Below, in pieces: positions 31,218-42,669 of a DNA stretch of 64,000 nucleotides. The translations under genes and the position numbers were made by a program. This stretch comes from Orychophragmus violaceus (Eukaryota; Streptophyta; Magnoliopsida; Brassicales; Brassicaceae). The stretch is from assembly GCA_030180135.1 (NCBI GenBank), contig CM058230.1, positions 10,975,082-11,039,081 of the forward strand. The letters run 5' to 3'. Numbering within the stretch: the stretch's first letter is position 1; every line of letters begins with the position of its first letter. The notes beneath the pieces are model-generated. The model searched no databases and was not told the DNA's origin. It saw nothing but the letters and a program-made list of their open reading frames with translations.

Positions 31218-32656
31218 TGATATTCATACATTTTCATGCATTTAGGCTTGTATATAGTTCTTGTTTTGATTTATTTTCTCCATCATTCTTACCATTTTGC
31301 CGAGTCATTGTCACATCTAGAGTCTAGAGTTGTTTAGGACTAGGATTAGGCATTCTAGGCTTGCATTTGGAGTGTTTCTTGTGTTTTGCAGGTGAATGGA
31401 GGCATCTAGGAGCATTGGTGAGCTTGGAAGTGGAGTCTTGAGCTCAGAAGACCAAGGAAGAGCCAAAGAAGGACCATATCGGCCTGAGTATCGGCCAGGC
31501 GGGCCGATACAGCCCCTCGTCAAAGTTTCGGAGAACAGTATCGGCCACCATATCGGTCCACCCGACCGATATGGACTCTCGGATTAATTTTCGAGGGTTC
31601 ATATCGGTCCACATATCGGTCAGGTGGACCGATACGCTCGAACCCAGAAATAATCCGAGACTCGATATCGGTCTGCATATCGGTCCACCTGACCGATATC
31701 GACCCCAGAATTGCACTTGGATCCGGGTCAACACCCGGTTTGTTCCGGGTTGACCCGGCTCGCACCTTTTAGACTATTTAAGCCAAAAACCTATTTTATT
31801 TTGTTTCTTATGCAGTTTTTGATGTTCTAAACTCTTTTGTAAGAACACATAAAAATCCTTTGATCAATCTAGATTTCTGTTACTATTCCATCAACAAATC
31901 TTTCAATCTCTCACTAATCTACCATGATCAACTCTATTTCTATGAGTTTTGTTGATTTAGTTATGATTTGTGAGTAGTTTTCCATAGGCTTGTGGGTTGG
32001 GTAGGATTAGGTTGATTAAGGGTGATCAATGGAATTCTAGTAGTTAATTGTCAAAATCTCATCTAGCAAAGTGCTCTTAATGCCTAGTTAATCTTGATCA
32101 CATTGATTAGGATGTTTAGAATTTATTGTTCACAACCTGTTCGATGAAATTCCTGTTCTTAGCTTTGTTAGAACTTTCATATTCTAGCACATGAAAATGT
32201 ATGTCTAGAGTGATTGGTTGCTAATTGGAACCTGTTTGAATGCTCGTTTGATTTTGATTCACAAATGATGATTTGTTCTTGAGTTAAGATTGAATGAAGA
32301 ATTGGTGTTAAGAGATTAAGCCGATTTACATAGTGTGTTCTTTGCTAGGAGATTAGCTTTTAAAAGTTTGAATTAGGATTCCTTGATCATCCCGAGTCAC
32401 CTATCCGTTGACCCTAACCCTTGGGCCTTATTCTTCCTATTGATTGAATCGTTGTTTATTTGCTTTTGTTTACTTCTATTTGATTTGCATTCGTTAGGAT
32501 CGTTAGAAATTGAAAACCAAATTATTAGATTTGACTCTGGAGGTTTAGTGTATACTTATTGGTTTTATCCGTCCCAGAATAGGTTCGATACCTCAAGGCT
32601 ACTTCGATAAGCTTGAGGAATTGGTACCTCAAAGGATTGTAAAATCCTAGTTATCA
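31218..32656 (+). repeat. 3' LTR of the outer element
   Basis: 1439 bp, matches 10879-12317 with two substitutions seen; carries the same four-unit palindrome array (31476-31700) and is followed by TSD TTGCT (32657-32661). Confidence 0.95.
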
Positions 32657-32661
32657 TTGCT

Positions 32662-33510
32662 CGCCAGTGATCATTTCCCACAGTTCTATCCATCCAACTT
32701 TGTACTTGATAATGGCAGCACTTGCCACACCAGATCAAGTTAGATCCGGTAAATGGTAAATCTTGTACTCAACAATGTGGTACCATATTCTGAAAATCAA
32801 TCAGACTCCAACTCTCTCTTACTCTCCCTCCCACTTTTTAGTTAGCATTTAACACTTCATTAAAGTTGCCACACATGAACCATGTACCAACTCGATTAAC
32901 AATCAATTTCTCTAATCTTTCCCACAAAACAAATGAATAATAAAAGAAAATTTCACTGTTCATAATCTTGGAATCCATCATTTTTTTTCATCACATGAAA
33001 TAAAATCAATATCAATATATTTGTTCTCATCAAAGCTAGCCCACCACCTATTCCTAATGGTGAAATACGCCTTACATTATCATACTCTAATTCAGCATCT
33101 ACATCTCTCACAACATTATATGGATTCTTAGTCTCAATCAGAAAGAATATGTACGGGGAATAAGTTGTCTTAATTCTTTTTAGACGTCGAACTACCAAGG
33201 ATCTTTTTAACCCTCAGAAGTTCCAAAACAATGTATTCATTGTGACTCTGGTGGTTTTTGACTCAATGTGTCGTCCCTTTTAATGTGTTGTTGAGGTCAC
33301 CATTCTCGTTCTTCATTCTAGTTGCATTTTCTGCCCCATTCTCCTTTGCCCTTGCACGCCAAACCAATAGCGTGTTTTACAAGTTTCAGCTTGTATTCGT
33401 TGTCTTCTTGACAATGTATTCTCCTCCAGATCATATGTGGCGGACGTATACCTTGAGCCTTGAGTCTTTGTAGGGGATGTATGCCTTGAGTCTTTGTAGG
33501 TCAATGCTAA
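32662..33510 (-). mobile_element. LINE, 5' portion (endonuclease), continuation of the LINE at 7177-10873
   Basis: Minus-strand reading gives the start of a LINE ORF2 (MNTLFWN... near 33230), then LKRIKTTYSPYIFFLIETKN typical of the apurinic endonuclease N-terminus. Near 32680 it gives the endonuclease end (QVQSWMDRTVGNDHW), which resumes as FPASKVIYL across the outer LTR element at about 10872. Sequence from 33255 to about 33510 looks like the tail of the preceding ORF1 region. Stops and frameshifts show it is dead. The 5' border is not defined. Confidence 0.75.
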
Positions 33511-34316
33511 TAGTCAATGTTAGTATTGTTTTTGTTTACGATTGTCATCATTCTCATATGGTGATGATTCGAAGATTGAAACAAATCCGAAAGAATTTGT
33601 TATGGAAACGAAGACCACCACAGAAACCACAATGGAGATTGCACATAATTAAAGTCAATAAGAAGACAAATACATTATTTATTATGCTTTTTCGGAGACA
33701 AGATTCATCATAAAGACTTGATACGGAAGTGTTGGTATCAATGTGTCTTCTTTTCAGAGTTTCATTGCGACACATTAGGTTTCAGGATGCGGTTTGTTAA
33801 AAAAAATGTTCAGCCAAAAGATGCTGAATACAAATCACATCATAGAAATATCAAATATGAAGTTTGACAATAACCGATATTATGATCGGTTAGCGATAAG
33901 ATTATTCGTTGGAAAGCATCGTCGCTGTATTTTCTCAGTATATAACTCATACCTATGTGTATGTAATAAGTGTGTTGATGTAATTATGTATATATCTTTG
34001 ATATTGTAATCAAACAATGTATTTGTTGAATAATGAAGTTATGATTTAGTTGGGGAAAAAAAACTAAAACCGCAAGAAATACAATGACAAAGAGACCACC
34101 TAATGAGCAAAAAAGGCTTCGATAGAATTATATATGTAACAACGAAAAAAAAATCATTTTGTTTCAGCACATTGTTATTATAGATGGACAATCATATTGT
34201 TGTTGAAGCAACAAATCAATGTCTTCCTTTTTATTCTTTTGACAGAAAAAAGTAAAAAGAAAAATAAATGACAGATTCTCATCGCACTCGCTATACATAA
34301 AAACAAGTTGTCTTCA
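33511..34316. other. Intergenic, between LINE remnant and metacaspase 3' end
   Basis: AT-rich, no gene recognised. The metacaspase 3' UTR should lie in the last few hundred bases before 34317. Confidence 0.4.
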
Positions 34317-36017
34317 CTAGAGAGTGAAAGGCTTTGCATAAACATCGAATGGTTGACAAGCAGTCAGTTGAGGCTCCTGTCAATACAGATTTAAAACCAC
34401 CCATTACTACCAATTTGTATCAACACAGCAGAGTATAAGTGAAAAGAAGGATTCTCACCTGTCTTAATCCCCCAATACCACTTCCCCCTGTAAGAAGCAT
34501 GCTCAGCACAGTCGTAACAACTCCACCACTGCCACCAAGACCACCACCGTCAGTCCCTGTATTCCTTATTGTGCTGCGCATCGAATTCAGAATGCTTCCG
34601 TAGGTTGTCCCTTGTGGGCTGCGTTCAATCGCTTGAATAAAACAGAATGTCATAGCACCCGTAGACGTGATCTTTGACAACGCCTGTATATATATGTTAT
34701 CAATCATGAGTCAAGAAACCAGCTAGTTACAAATGCAAGACATATGACTAGATTTGTTCTACTTACAGATGTATCTGCCGAAGTCTGATCGTCATCACAT
34801 CCACTGATTGATATGGCTTCTCCGCCAGCTGTTCCTTTCCATAAACCTGACCTTGGCCGATGGTCTTCCCACACATATTGCCCAGCTCTGTTTCAAAAAC
34901 AAATAAGGATGTCTGTGATGGAGACAAACTTCATTTTTAGCAGTAGTTGATGGACTACTAACCTGTTCATTCTGCATAAGAACGGTAAATCTAGCACGGT
35001 GCCACTATGGCAAGCATCGATGATTGAATGGAGCTTGACACCATGTGGAAGAGGGCGTACAATAGTTGCGTTTATCTCATCATCTACAATCATCCCCTGA
35101 GTTTCAAAATCCAGAGGGCAAAGCGTTTCATCATAGCCATCAACTTCATCACCGTTGTAGTTTCTTTGACGCGAACCATGACCCGAGTAGTGAAAGACAA
35201 GTGAGTCGCCTGCTGTACATCCCTGTACGAGCCAATACAGTGCCATCCTCATGTTTTGCTTGGTTGGGATACGATATGGATCAGTTTCTTCCTCTGCATC
35301 AACAGTTATGTATATACGAGGATCATTTATTTTTGCAAGCATCAATCACGATTACGCATGAAGAACATGCTAAGAGAGCAGCAAGATGCTCATACAATCA
35401 ACTTGAATCAGAAACCCAGAGAATAAAGCAAAGTGAAATTGAGTAGCAAGGTGCAAATTTAAGTTAAGATCATGCAGTTGATGAGAGTAAAATGATAACT
35501 TGGAATCTGTGTTTATCAATTCGAAAGCAGTAAGAGGGAGCTAAGCAAACAAGTGTAAGATAGGTTGAAAGTTTTCCCATTCAAATGCAAGTTTCAAGGA
35601 TATCCATGGAGTTTGCAAGCGCGCGGAGTAAGAGATACCGGTGAGCATGAGAATGGAATCTGGGGAGAATTTGAACTTGTTAATGAGAAGGTGTCGCATG
35701 CACTTGGCGTCGTTGATGCATCCTTTAAGCTCATGGCGAGAGAAACGGTACGAAATACCACAGATCACAGCCCTTTTCCTGCCATGGGGGTGAGGCATCT
35801 GACTGAGAGATGCGGGGATGTGAGGAGGCTGAGAAGTGGCGGAGGAGGGCGGTTGAGGAGGAGGGGCGGTGCGGGGGTCGGCGATGTGAGTTACGGCCTG
35901 GCAGAGAGCGCAGCGTATAGATCGGGCACCGGATGGGAGTTGGAGAGGCGTCCGGCAACCGGAGCAATTCACGAGCATCGGAGGAGCGTACATGTTTGAG
36001 GGAGGTGGCGGGTACAT
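34317..36017 (-). CDS. MC1: Metacaspase 1, type I, with LSD1-type zinc finger
   Basis: Cysteine protease of the caspase-like fold; in Arabidopsis MC1 (At1g02170, also called LOL3) promotes hypersensitive cell death and protein-aggregate clearance. Five exons on the minus strand: 36017-35639, 35293-34963, 34887-34767, 34683-34459 and 34376-34317, all GT-AG. They total 1116 nt and 371 residues (Arabidopsis about 367). The Pro-rich N-terminus contains the LSD1 zinc finger with Cys 18, 21, 36 and 39. The catalytic domain has His 165 in HYSGHGS and Cys 221 in DACHSG, with acidic substrate-pocket residues nearby. The C-terminus ends DVYAKPFTL. All catalytic parts are present, so it should be functional. 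Introns are kept, so it did not arise by retroposition. Its place between At1g20890-like and ESC genes is unexpected. Confidence 0.95.
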
Positions 36018-36608
36018 TAGAATTCTCAGAAGGAATCAATCAGGTGAAGAATCCGATGATGATCAGGAGAACGCGTGAAAAAGACGAAGATTGTCAATTA
36101 GAGGAGGCGAACTTATGGAATCGTCAAAGGCGAGACTCGGCATCTGAGTCTTCTGGCAACTCACCAAACACCACCATGATCTTTACTGGGCCCTGTAATA
36201 TTAGTAAGCCCAATGTAGGCCCATAAGTAACATGTCTACTAACCCACCAAAGTCAGCAAACTTTACCCCGTTCGTTTACTTACGTGTAAAGAATATGATG
36301 ATCAAAAGCTTTTATTTCTTTTTATCCAATGTTAGGAAACAATGGAAAGTATGTTATGTTATATACTTGTCTTGTAGGTGTTGTTCCTTTGGGTATATGG
36401 ATGCAATATCTAGACATATATCACTTACATGAAGTACATCCGGATGATTTTGTTTCGTATTTTTGCATACATATCTAGACGCAGTTTTACGGTGATATAT
36501 TTGGTTAAAAATATTATATATTTGCGATTTTTGTAAAAAATTAAATTATGGTTATAAATAAGAATATTTTAAACTTTGTTATTTTTTCCATCTAATAAAT
36601 TCATAAAC
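36018..36608. promoter_or_regulatory. 5' flank of the metacaspase gene
   Basis: Contains the leader and presumably the promoter of MC1. The first about 220 bp are GC-richer than the AT-rich sequence beyond 36240, which may mark the edge of the relocated segment. No TATA box assigned. Confidence 0.4.
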
Positions 36609-36973
36609 TTAAGCAGAGTTTACACAGTGATATAGATTCATATATCCATATATACACAGTGATATAGCCACAAAGGAATCATAAAAAGAAATATCAGAAC
36701 TAAAGTTAGAAGGAGAATGAGCGATTAGATGGGCAGCTCTATTTGCTGATCTAGGAGTAAAAGTAAAGAGAAAAGAACCCATGAAGCCTTTTGCCATCTA
36801 TCCAAAGCAATGTTGTGGATTTCCCAATGGTGGATAAGGTGAGTAAGGTGATGGATTAAAATCTGGCAATCAGATTCAAAAATCCCATTATTGAATTCTT
36901 GATGTTCAATGTCTGATATAGCTGTTAAAAGAGCCTTTGCTTCTGCTTCAAGAGGAGACGAAACCTGATCCAA
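36609..36973 (-). pseudogene. RNase H-like (LINE-derived) fragment
   Basis: Minus strand reads SSPLEAEAKALLTAISDIEH then, after a frameshift, FLFTFTPRSANRAAHLIAH. These are the start and end blocks of the plant LINE RNase H domain (RVT_3). No reverse transcriptase lies next to it, so it is an isolated remnant. Confidence 0.7.
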
Positions 36974-37251
36974 TACCCTTGAACTTTGTTATTTTAGAGG
37001 CACTTTCATGCATCCAAACTCTTGTTTCAAATTTATCCAAAATAATTAGATATCTAAAAATAAGTTCTGTTTTGCAATCCGTTTTTGCATTTAGTCGCAT
37101 TTCGTACTTTGACCTAAACGAATAACATTTCATAACTGCATGCTCTGTCTGATTCATTAAACAAACAATATCTAAATTTCTTGGAAGAGTTGTTGTAAAT
37201 GAAACAGTCGCCAAGTCATATACATGTCTTAACACGTTCATCATTCTCATT

Positions 37252-37890
37252 AGTCCTGGGCAAAAAAACCGGAACCGAATAACCGAACCGGCAAAAAAAC
37301 CGGAACCGAATAACCGAACCGGATCCGACCCGAAAAATCCGGTTCCGGTTCGGTTCCGGTTCCACCCTAAATAACCGATGGATCATCTAATTTTGGAACC
37401 GTCGGTTCCGGTTCGGTTCCGGTTCCTACCGGATCCGAATTAAAGAACCGATAGAACCGGATTAGAAATTAAGGGTTAACCCCAAACCAGAGCTAAACCG
37501 ACCATCAATTAGAAATTAGAAATTATTCGGATACAAAACGGGTATTCGGGTACAAAACGGGTATTTGGATACCCAAATATCTTTTTTATCCGGGTCCAAA
37601 ACGGATATTCGGGTATAAAACGGATATTCGGATACAAAACGGGTATTCAGATATCCAAATATCCGTTTTATCCGGGTCCAAAACGGATATTCAGGTACAA
37701 AACGGATATTCGGATACCCAAAAATCCATTTTATCCGGGTCCAAAACGGATATTCAGGTAAAAATGGGTATTTGAATACCCGAATAACTGAATATTTTAA
37801 GAACCGGATTTAATCGGGTATTTCATGATTCCTAAACAATTGGATCCGAACCGAACCGGAACCGAGAGGAACCGAATGGCCAGGGCTATT
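37252..37890. repeat. ACCGAA/TTCGGT-rich dispersed repeat, copy 1
   Basis: About 640 bp made of permutations of CCGAACCG, GGTTCCGG and GGATATTCGG, with several blocks complementary to each other, so it could fold back. The borders read CCTGGGCAAA (left) and GGCCAGGG (right), which are inverted relative to each other. Related copies: 52858-53320 and 53607-54125. Confidence 0.75.
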
Positions 37891-40393
37891 TCTCATGGAG
37901 AATCTCAACACCTCCTCAGTTGATCTTCCACTATCAAGCTTGGACAGAATGAAGTTGTATCTTGGCCGTCCACGTCAGAGTACCTACACGTGGTCGATCT
38001 CCACGTCGTAATGTCTACGTGGACGATTTCTATGAATTTTTTGTCCTGTCTTTGTGTGGGGTCCTAATTATGGGCCCAAAGCCTTCGTCACTAACTCAGA
38101 AAGTCCAAAACGGTAGGTAGACATGTGGGTCCGTTATCAAACCAATTTGGCAATTTGCCCATGTTGCTTCGTCCAGACTAAATAGTTAATTCTAATCAAC
38201 TCAATCATCTTTAATCACCAACCAATTTATTTTTGTAATTTAAAAAGCTTATATCTTGATGAGAACAGAAAAAGCATTTATATTTTATTATTTCTATAGT
38301 TTAATAGGTTTTCGTCAAAACTTCATATATATATTTTTTTGATCAACTTATATATATATATATATATAATAAAGTGTGAAAACTTGCTCAAATTCAAATG
38401 CGTAGAAAAATAATGAAAGAGACATTAAAATTTGAGAAATAATTTGTCTTTTTCAGCTTTGTAATTAATATTTTCAAATTGGTGGATGGGGTGGTGGCAG
38501 ATCACAATTCGCCAGAGAAGTAAGAATGGGATTGGGCATTATCGAAAAAGTTGACCAGAGAAGTGGAGACCATTAATTTAATTGTTACTAGCTCCTCTTA
38601 CGTTGTGGCTATCACTACGTTTGTGAAAAAATAAACTAGTAGGTATATTTAGGATACCAAGTTCTCCAAATTGATAGGAGCAATAAAATACAGTTCCACC
38701 CTTTAATTGTTTACGAAATAAAATATCAAGTCAAAGTCGTCAGAATTGAAATAGTTCTTTATATTTTCTACTGTCAAGATACTACCGTATGTAGATATTA
38801 GATATATATTGTCTATTTTGTTTCAGTTTTTTTAATATAAAATTTTAAGATCCATTCGATGTTTTATAGGTTTGGATTTGGTTTTTTTTTTGGATTCGAT
38901 ATTTCAATTTCAGATATTATGCTCAAACCTAGTTATGGGTTTGGTGTATCATGTTTAGGTCTTATATCAATAGATTATTTTCTTTTCTATTGTACAAAAT
39001 ATAAACATATATATAATATAATATGCAATTCATAACGGATATTTAGTCTTTCAAATTTAATATTTGATATTTGCTTTTTTTACGGATATTATATTTTACT
39101 ATATGTTTTGTTATTTTACGAATATTCGGTTTTTTCAATCGAATTAGAGTGAATATTGAATCAAATCAAATTTAGCCAATATTTTGCCTAGACCTAATAT
39201 GTAGCAACTATAGCAACCGGTTATTCCCGTGTGTAGTTATAATATACCAACATTTGTAGCTTGATTATTTCTCCAAACAAGCTGCATTATTATTACCTTA
39301 GTTGTTGTTTTATCTGCGCTTATGTTCGGGATATGTAACTGATGTATTAATTCTAGGTTTGTTGATATATATAACTCTTGCGGTAATCAAGAACACAATG
39401 ATCGAGTTATCTTATGACACTTGTGGTGAATTAGTGCTTTGATTATATGCCATAGTTAACTGGACGTATCAGTTTTGTAAAACCACGATCAAACTTATTC
39501 GTGTTCCTTGACTGCTTCTTTCTCAGATTCAACGATGTTGAGACCGTAAAATCTTAACTGACAGTTTCAAATCTTTTAATAATCCAGACTTTGAATCAAT
39601 TTACTCTTTTTGAAGAATTTTCATAAAACATTTTGTTGTGATTTTTCAGTAATGCTTTGTAAATCTCTGAACTCCCTCGTATACAGCTAAACTTTCAATT
39701 AGTACTATTTAATCAGAAAAAGGTGGATGCAATAAATGCATGTTAAACATATTCCACTTACTTAATTTCTAAGTTTACACATTCGTTTAAATTTTTACTT
39801 AAATTCCATATATATGACATTTGACAAATCCATACAGTACGCTTCCAGTATTTAAAGTCTTGGTACTATTTATATTTTTCAATGATTAAACACGTAATTT
39901 TTTTAATACATTTTTTATGTTAAATATTAATTGTGAAAGACAGCAGAAGTGAACCAAAGGACAAATAAAGAGAGTGACTGATATGGGTAAGCTGGATAGA
40001 TTCGGGAGGAGTGCGACTGGATATGGTATTGACCAAGTACCGATGTTTCCGACCGCCTCCTCGTGGTCACACTGCTTGCCTTTCACTTTCATGCTCTGAC
40101 CATTTGACCATACGTGACTAGTGTCTATGCACGTGCGGATCAAGCTAACGTGTCCGGTTCAAGTACATTGCACCCAGCCCTAACTCGGCAAGTTAAACGA
40201 CCGTTCGTGGGTCCCGCTCGCCATGAGGATGGATGGTTCCGATCTGTTTTCACAGGGGTCCCATATATGGTTCAGCCCACATGCCTCCACGTTGTGGAAC
40301 TTTAGGTATTACTATATGGGTACAGTGCAGTTAGAAATTAGGACAACCAGCCACGGTCCGATGAGGTCCAAGCATTAATGGATCGGATCCAGA
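37891..40393. other. AT-rich intergenic region with an ACGT-motif cluster and a GC-richer island
   Basis: No gene found. At 37965-38030 there are four ACGT cores (CCACGTCA, ACACGTGG, CCACGTCG, TACGTGG) in about 60 bp. A less AT-rich stretch at about 39940-40310 stands out from its surroundings but encodes no recognisable protein. Confidence 0.5.
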
Positions 40394-40396
40394 TTA

Positions 40397-40643
40397 GAGC
40401 ATGTACATTGGTGTTATCCCTTTGGGGTTTTAAAAAAAAATATTATTATTTAATTTTTTTTTTTTTGCAGATGAAAAAAAAAAAATTAAAAAAAAAAATC
40501 AATGAGGGTGCGCCACGTCACGTGAATAGTTAAGAGACGGGTTCTTAACTAAGGATTTTTCTTAACTATTCACGTGGGGCCCACAAATATTTTATAATTT
40601 TTTATTTAAGAAACTCTCCTAAGAAACCCCAATGGAGGTGGTC
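40397..40643. mobile_element. TTA-flanked MITE 1
   Basis: Flanked by TTA (40394-40396, 40644-40646). Inverted ends are GAGCATGTACATTGGTG and GACCACCTCCATTGGGG. The TTA target suggests PIF/Harbinger mobilisation. Confidence 0.75.
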
Positions 40644-40646
40644 TTA

Positions 40647-40897
40647 GAGCACGTCCATCGCTAATCCTTAACGCAGAATCTTAAAAAAAAAAAAAAATTT
40701 ATTTGTGGGGCCCACAAAATAGTTAACAACCGATCCTAAAAGTCCATAGTTAAGAACATGTGTCTTACCTGTAGCACCGACGTGGAGCTACAGGATTGGT
40801 CGGTTTTTTTTTTTTCGTCTTTAAAAAAAAATAAAAAAAAAAATATAAATTTTTTTTTTAAAGAAATCCTTACTGGGTTTCAGCGATCTATATGCTC
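40647..40897. mobile_element. TTA-flanked MITE 2
   Basis: Shares its left TTA with MITE 1. Inverted ends are GAGCACGTCCATCGCT and GAGCATATAGATCGCT. The interior has GTGGGGCCCACAA and poly(A/T) stretches like MITE 1. Confidence 0.75.
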
Positions 40898-40900
40898 TTA

Positions 40901-41069
40901 GAGCATGACCATCAATGAACCCCCTATAGGGGTTCTTAAAAATTTTTTTTTTTTTTTTTTTTGGGGAAAAGTGTAAAAAAAAAAAAAAAATCGAAAAAAA
41001 AATTAGACGAATGATAAGCCGCCACGTGTCATGAACAGTGTAAAAACCGGTTCTTAAATAATCATGCTC
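40901..41069. mobile_element. TTA-flanked MITE 3
   Basis: Shares TTA (40898-40900) with MITE 2; right TTA is 41070-41072. Inverted ends are GAGCATGACCATCAATGAACC and GAGCATGATTATTTAAGAACC. Confidence 0.75.
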
Positions 41070-41072
41070 TTA

Positions 41073-41692
41073 ATCACTTCAATAGAGTTGCAATTATTTG
41101 GATGGGTTGGTAACTGTTCTTGGAGTTGTCGAACGCTTTTTCTTGGTCCGGTAAATTATGGTAAAACTAAATTTGTTTACTTTAATGGAAATGATATATC
41201 AAATTATTCGGTTTCTTTTTCTGTCAAATAATATATTTAAAGCTTTCTTACGACCCAACGCCTATCACCTAGCTGTATACACAGACGTTTAAGCAGAGCC
41301 TAAACGAATATATATATACAAGATATGTATGTATGTATATATATACACATATATATAATTTATATATGCAACAAAAAGAAGAAATATTATCTAGTAAACT
41401 AATTAAAAAATATAATAATATATTCAAAATGTGAAACACTTAATACTTAAGAAAACAAGAGAATACAACACGACTTGTTTTCTAATTTTTTCTTTTAGTT
41501 TCTATTTTTAACAAGAAAATAAACTTTTTCTTTTATGAAATTATGTTGTTTAATATTTTAACCAAATTGAATTGAAACTATATCATTTATTTTATCCTCA
41601 CATGGTAACATCTCTTAAAAATTCTAGAGAAAAAAAATTATGGAGCGTTTAGGCATTTGTCGTCTAACTTTCCTAGCCCGTCTATACATCGT
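41073..41692. other. AT-rich intergenic sequence between MITEs
   Basis: No gene or clear repeat end seen; short ATATATAC runs near 41310-41360. Confidence 0.4.
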
Positions 41693-41695
41693 TTA

Positions 41696-41962
41696 GAGCA
41701 GCTCCATCAATGGTTTCTTAAGGAGTTTCTTAAAAATTAAATTATTAAAATAATGTGGGTTCCACGTGGGATCCAATTTTTTTTAGAAACCGTAGCTTAA
41801 ACCCCTTAGTTAAGAGACGCTTCTTACTCGGTCTCGCCACGTGTCCAACTGCTATTGGTCCAATTTTTTTTTTTTAATTTTTTTTTTCGCCTTTAAAAAA
41901 AAAATTAGTTAATTAAAAAACAAAGTTAAAAGACTCACCTCAGTCCGCTGATGTGGGTGCTC
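41696..41962. mobile_element. TTA-flanked MITE 4
   Basis: TTA at 41693-41695 and 41963-41965. Inverted ends are GAGCAGCTCCATCAATGG and GAGCACCCACATCAGCGG. Same family as MITEs 1-3, about 620 bp away. Confidence 0.72.
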
Positions 41963-42669
41963 TTAGACACCGACTAATACAAAACCACATAATAAACTGA
42001 ATATGATTATGATGAAATCGGTATGTTGCTAAGCCACATAGCACTCTAGACGGCGTCTAAACCGAGTTTTAGAACACTTGTTTATGTAGTTTATCAAGTA
42101 ACAAAGACAATTTAAAAACACTTGTCCATTTTCCTTTACCAAAAACACTTCACGAATATTAAAAGCAAAAGTTAAAAATTAAAATAATTATTAACACAGT
42201 AAAATAATTTCCACGCGTCTTAATGTGAGTGTCGCCTTGTGGGATTCGTTTATCATCTTTGTACCCAACCTCCACTTGACATTTTGTGTTGAAAATTAAG
42301 AAATGATGATTCGTTTTCTATATTTCGTCTATAGTTTCCGATAAACAAATCGTCCTTGTACTCTTTTTTGTTCTCTACTGTTAATCTTATCTATTCTCAG
42401 GCTTTCAAACTATAAAATTGCTTCACATTATTTCATTCTTATTTTATCCGATATATATATTGGAGTCAAAGAAAAACCTCGACGAAGCCCTAGTTTTCAT
42501 TGGGATCTCACGTAAGGATAACCACTTAGATACATATTTTTGTCGGCTTGTGTGCGTAATATATGCTACTTTAAAAAAATATTTAATAATTATATATATA
42601 TATATATATATATTAAATAATATTAATATTAATATATCTATGTATATTTTATTTTTTGGGTCAAATATA

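Larger units (their letters stand above)
10879..32656 (+). mobile_element. Athila-like Ty3/gypsy LTR retrotransposon (outer element)
   Basis: A 21,778-bp insertion with 1439-bp LTRs, tRNA-Asp-type primer site, gag-pol ORF, a separate Athila-type second ORF, a polypurine tract next to the 3' LTR, and 5-bp TSD TTGCT. About 8.4 kb of it is the inner element nested in pol, so its own length is about 13.4 kb. By eye the two LTRs differ at only two positions, so the insertion is recent. Apart from the nested element, both ORFs are open. It lies inside a minus-strand LINE. Confidence 0.95.

Noticed and set aside
35565..35999. 144-codon plus-strand frame
   Set aside because: Antisense shadow of metacaspase exon 1, which has clear family homology on the minus strand.
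39886..40305. Frames in the GC-richer island near 40 kb
   Set aside because: No domain; the region looks like non-coding conserved or decayed sequence rather than a gene.
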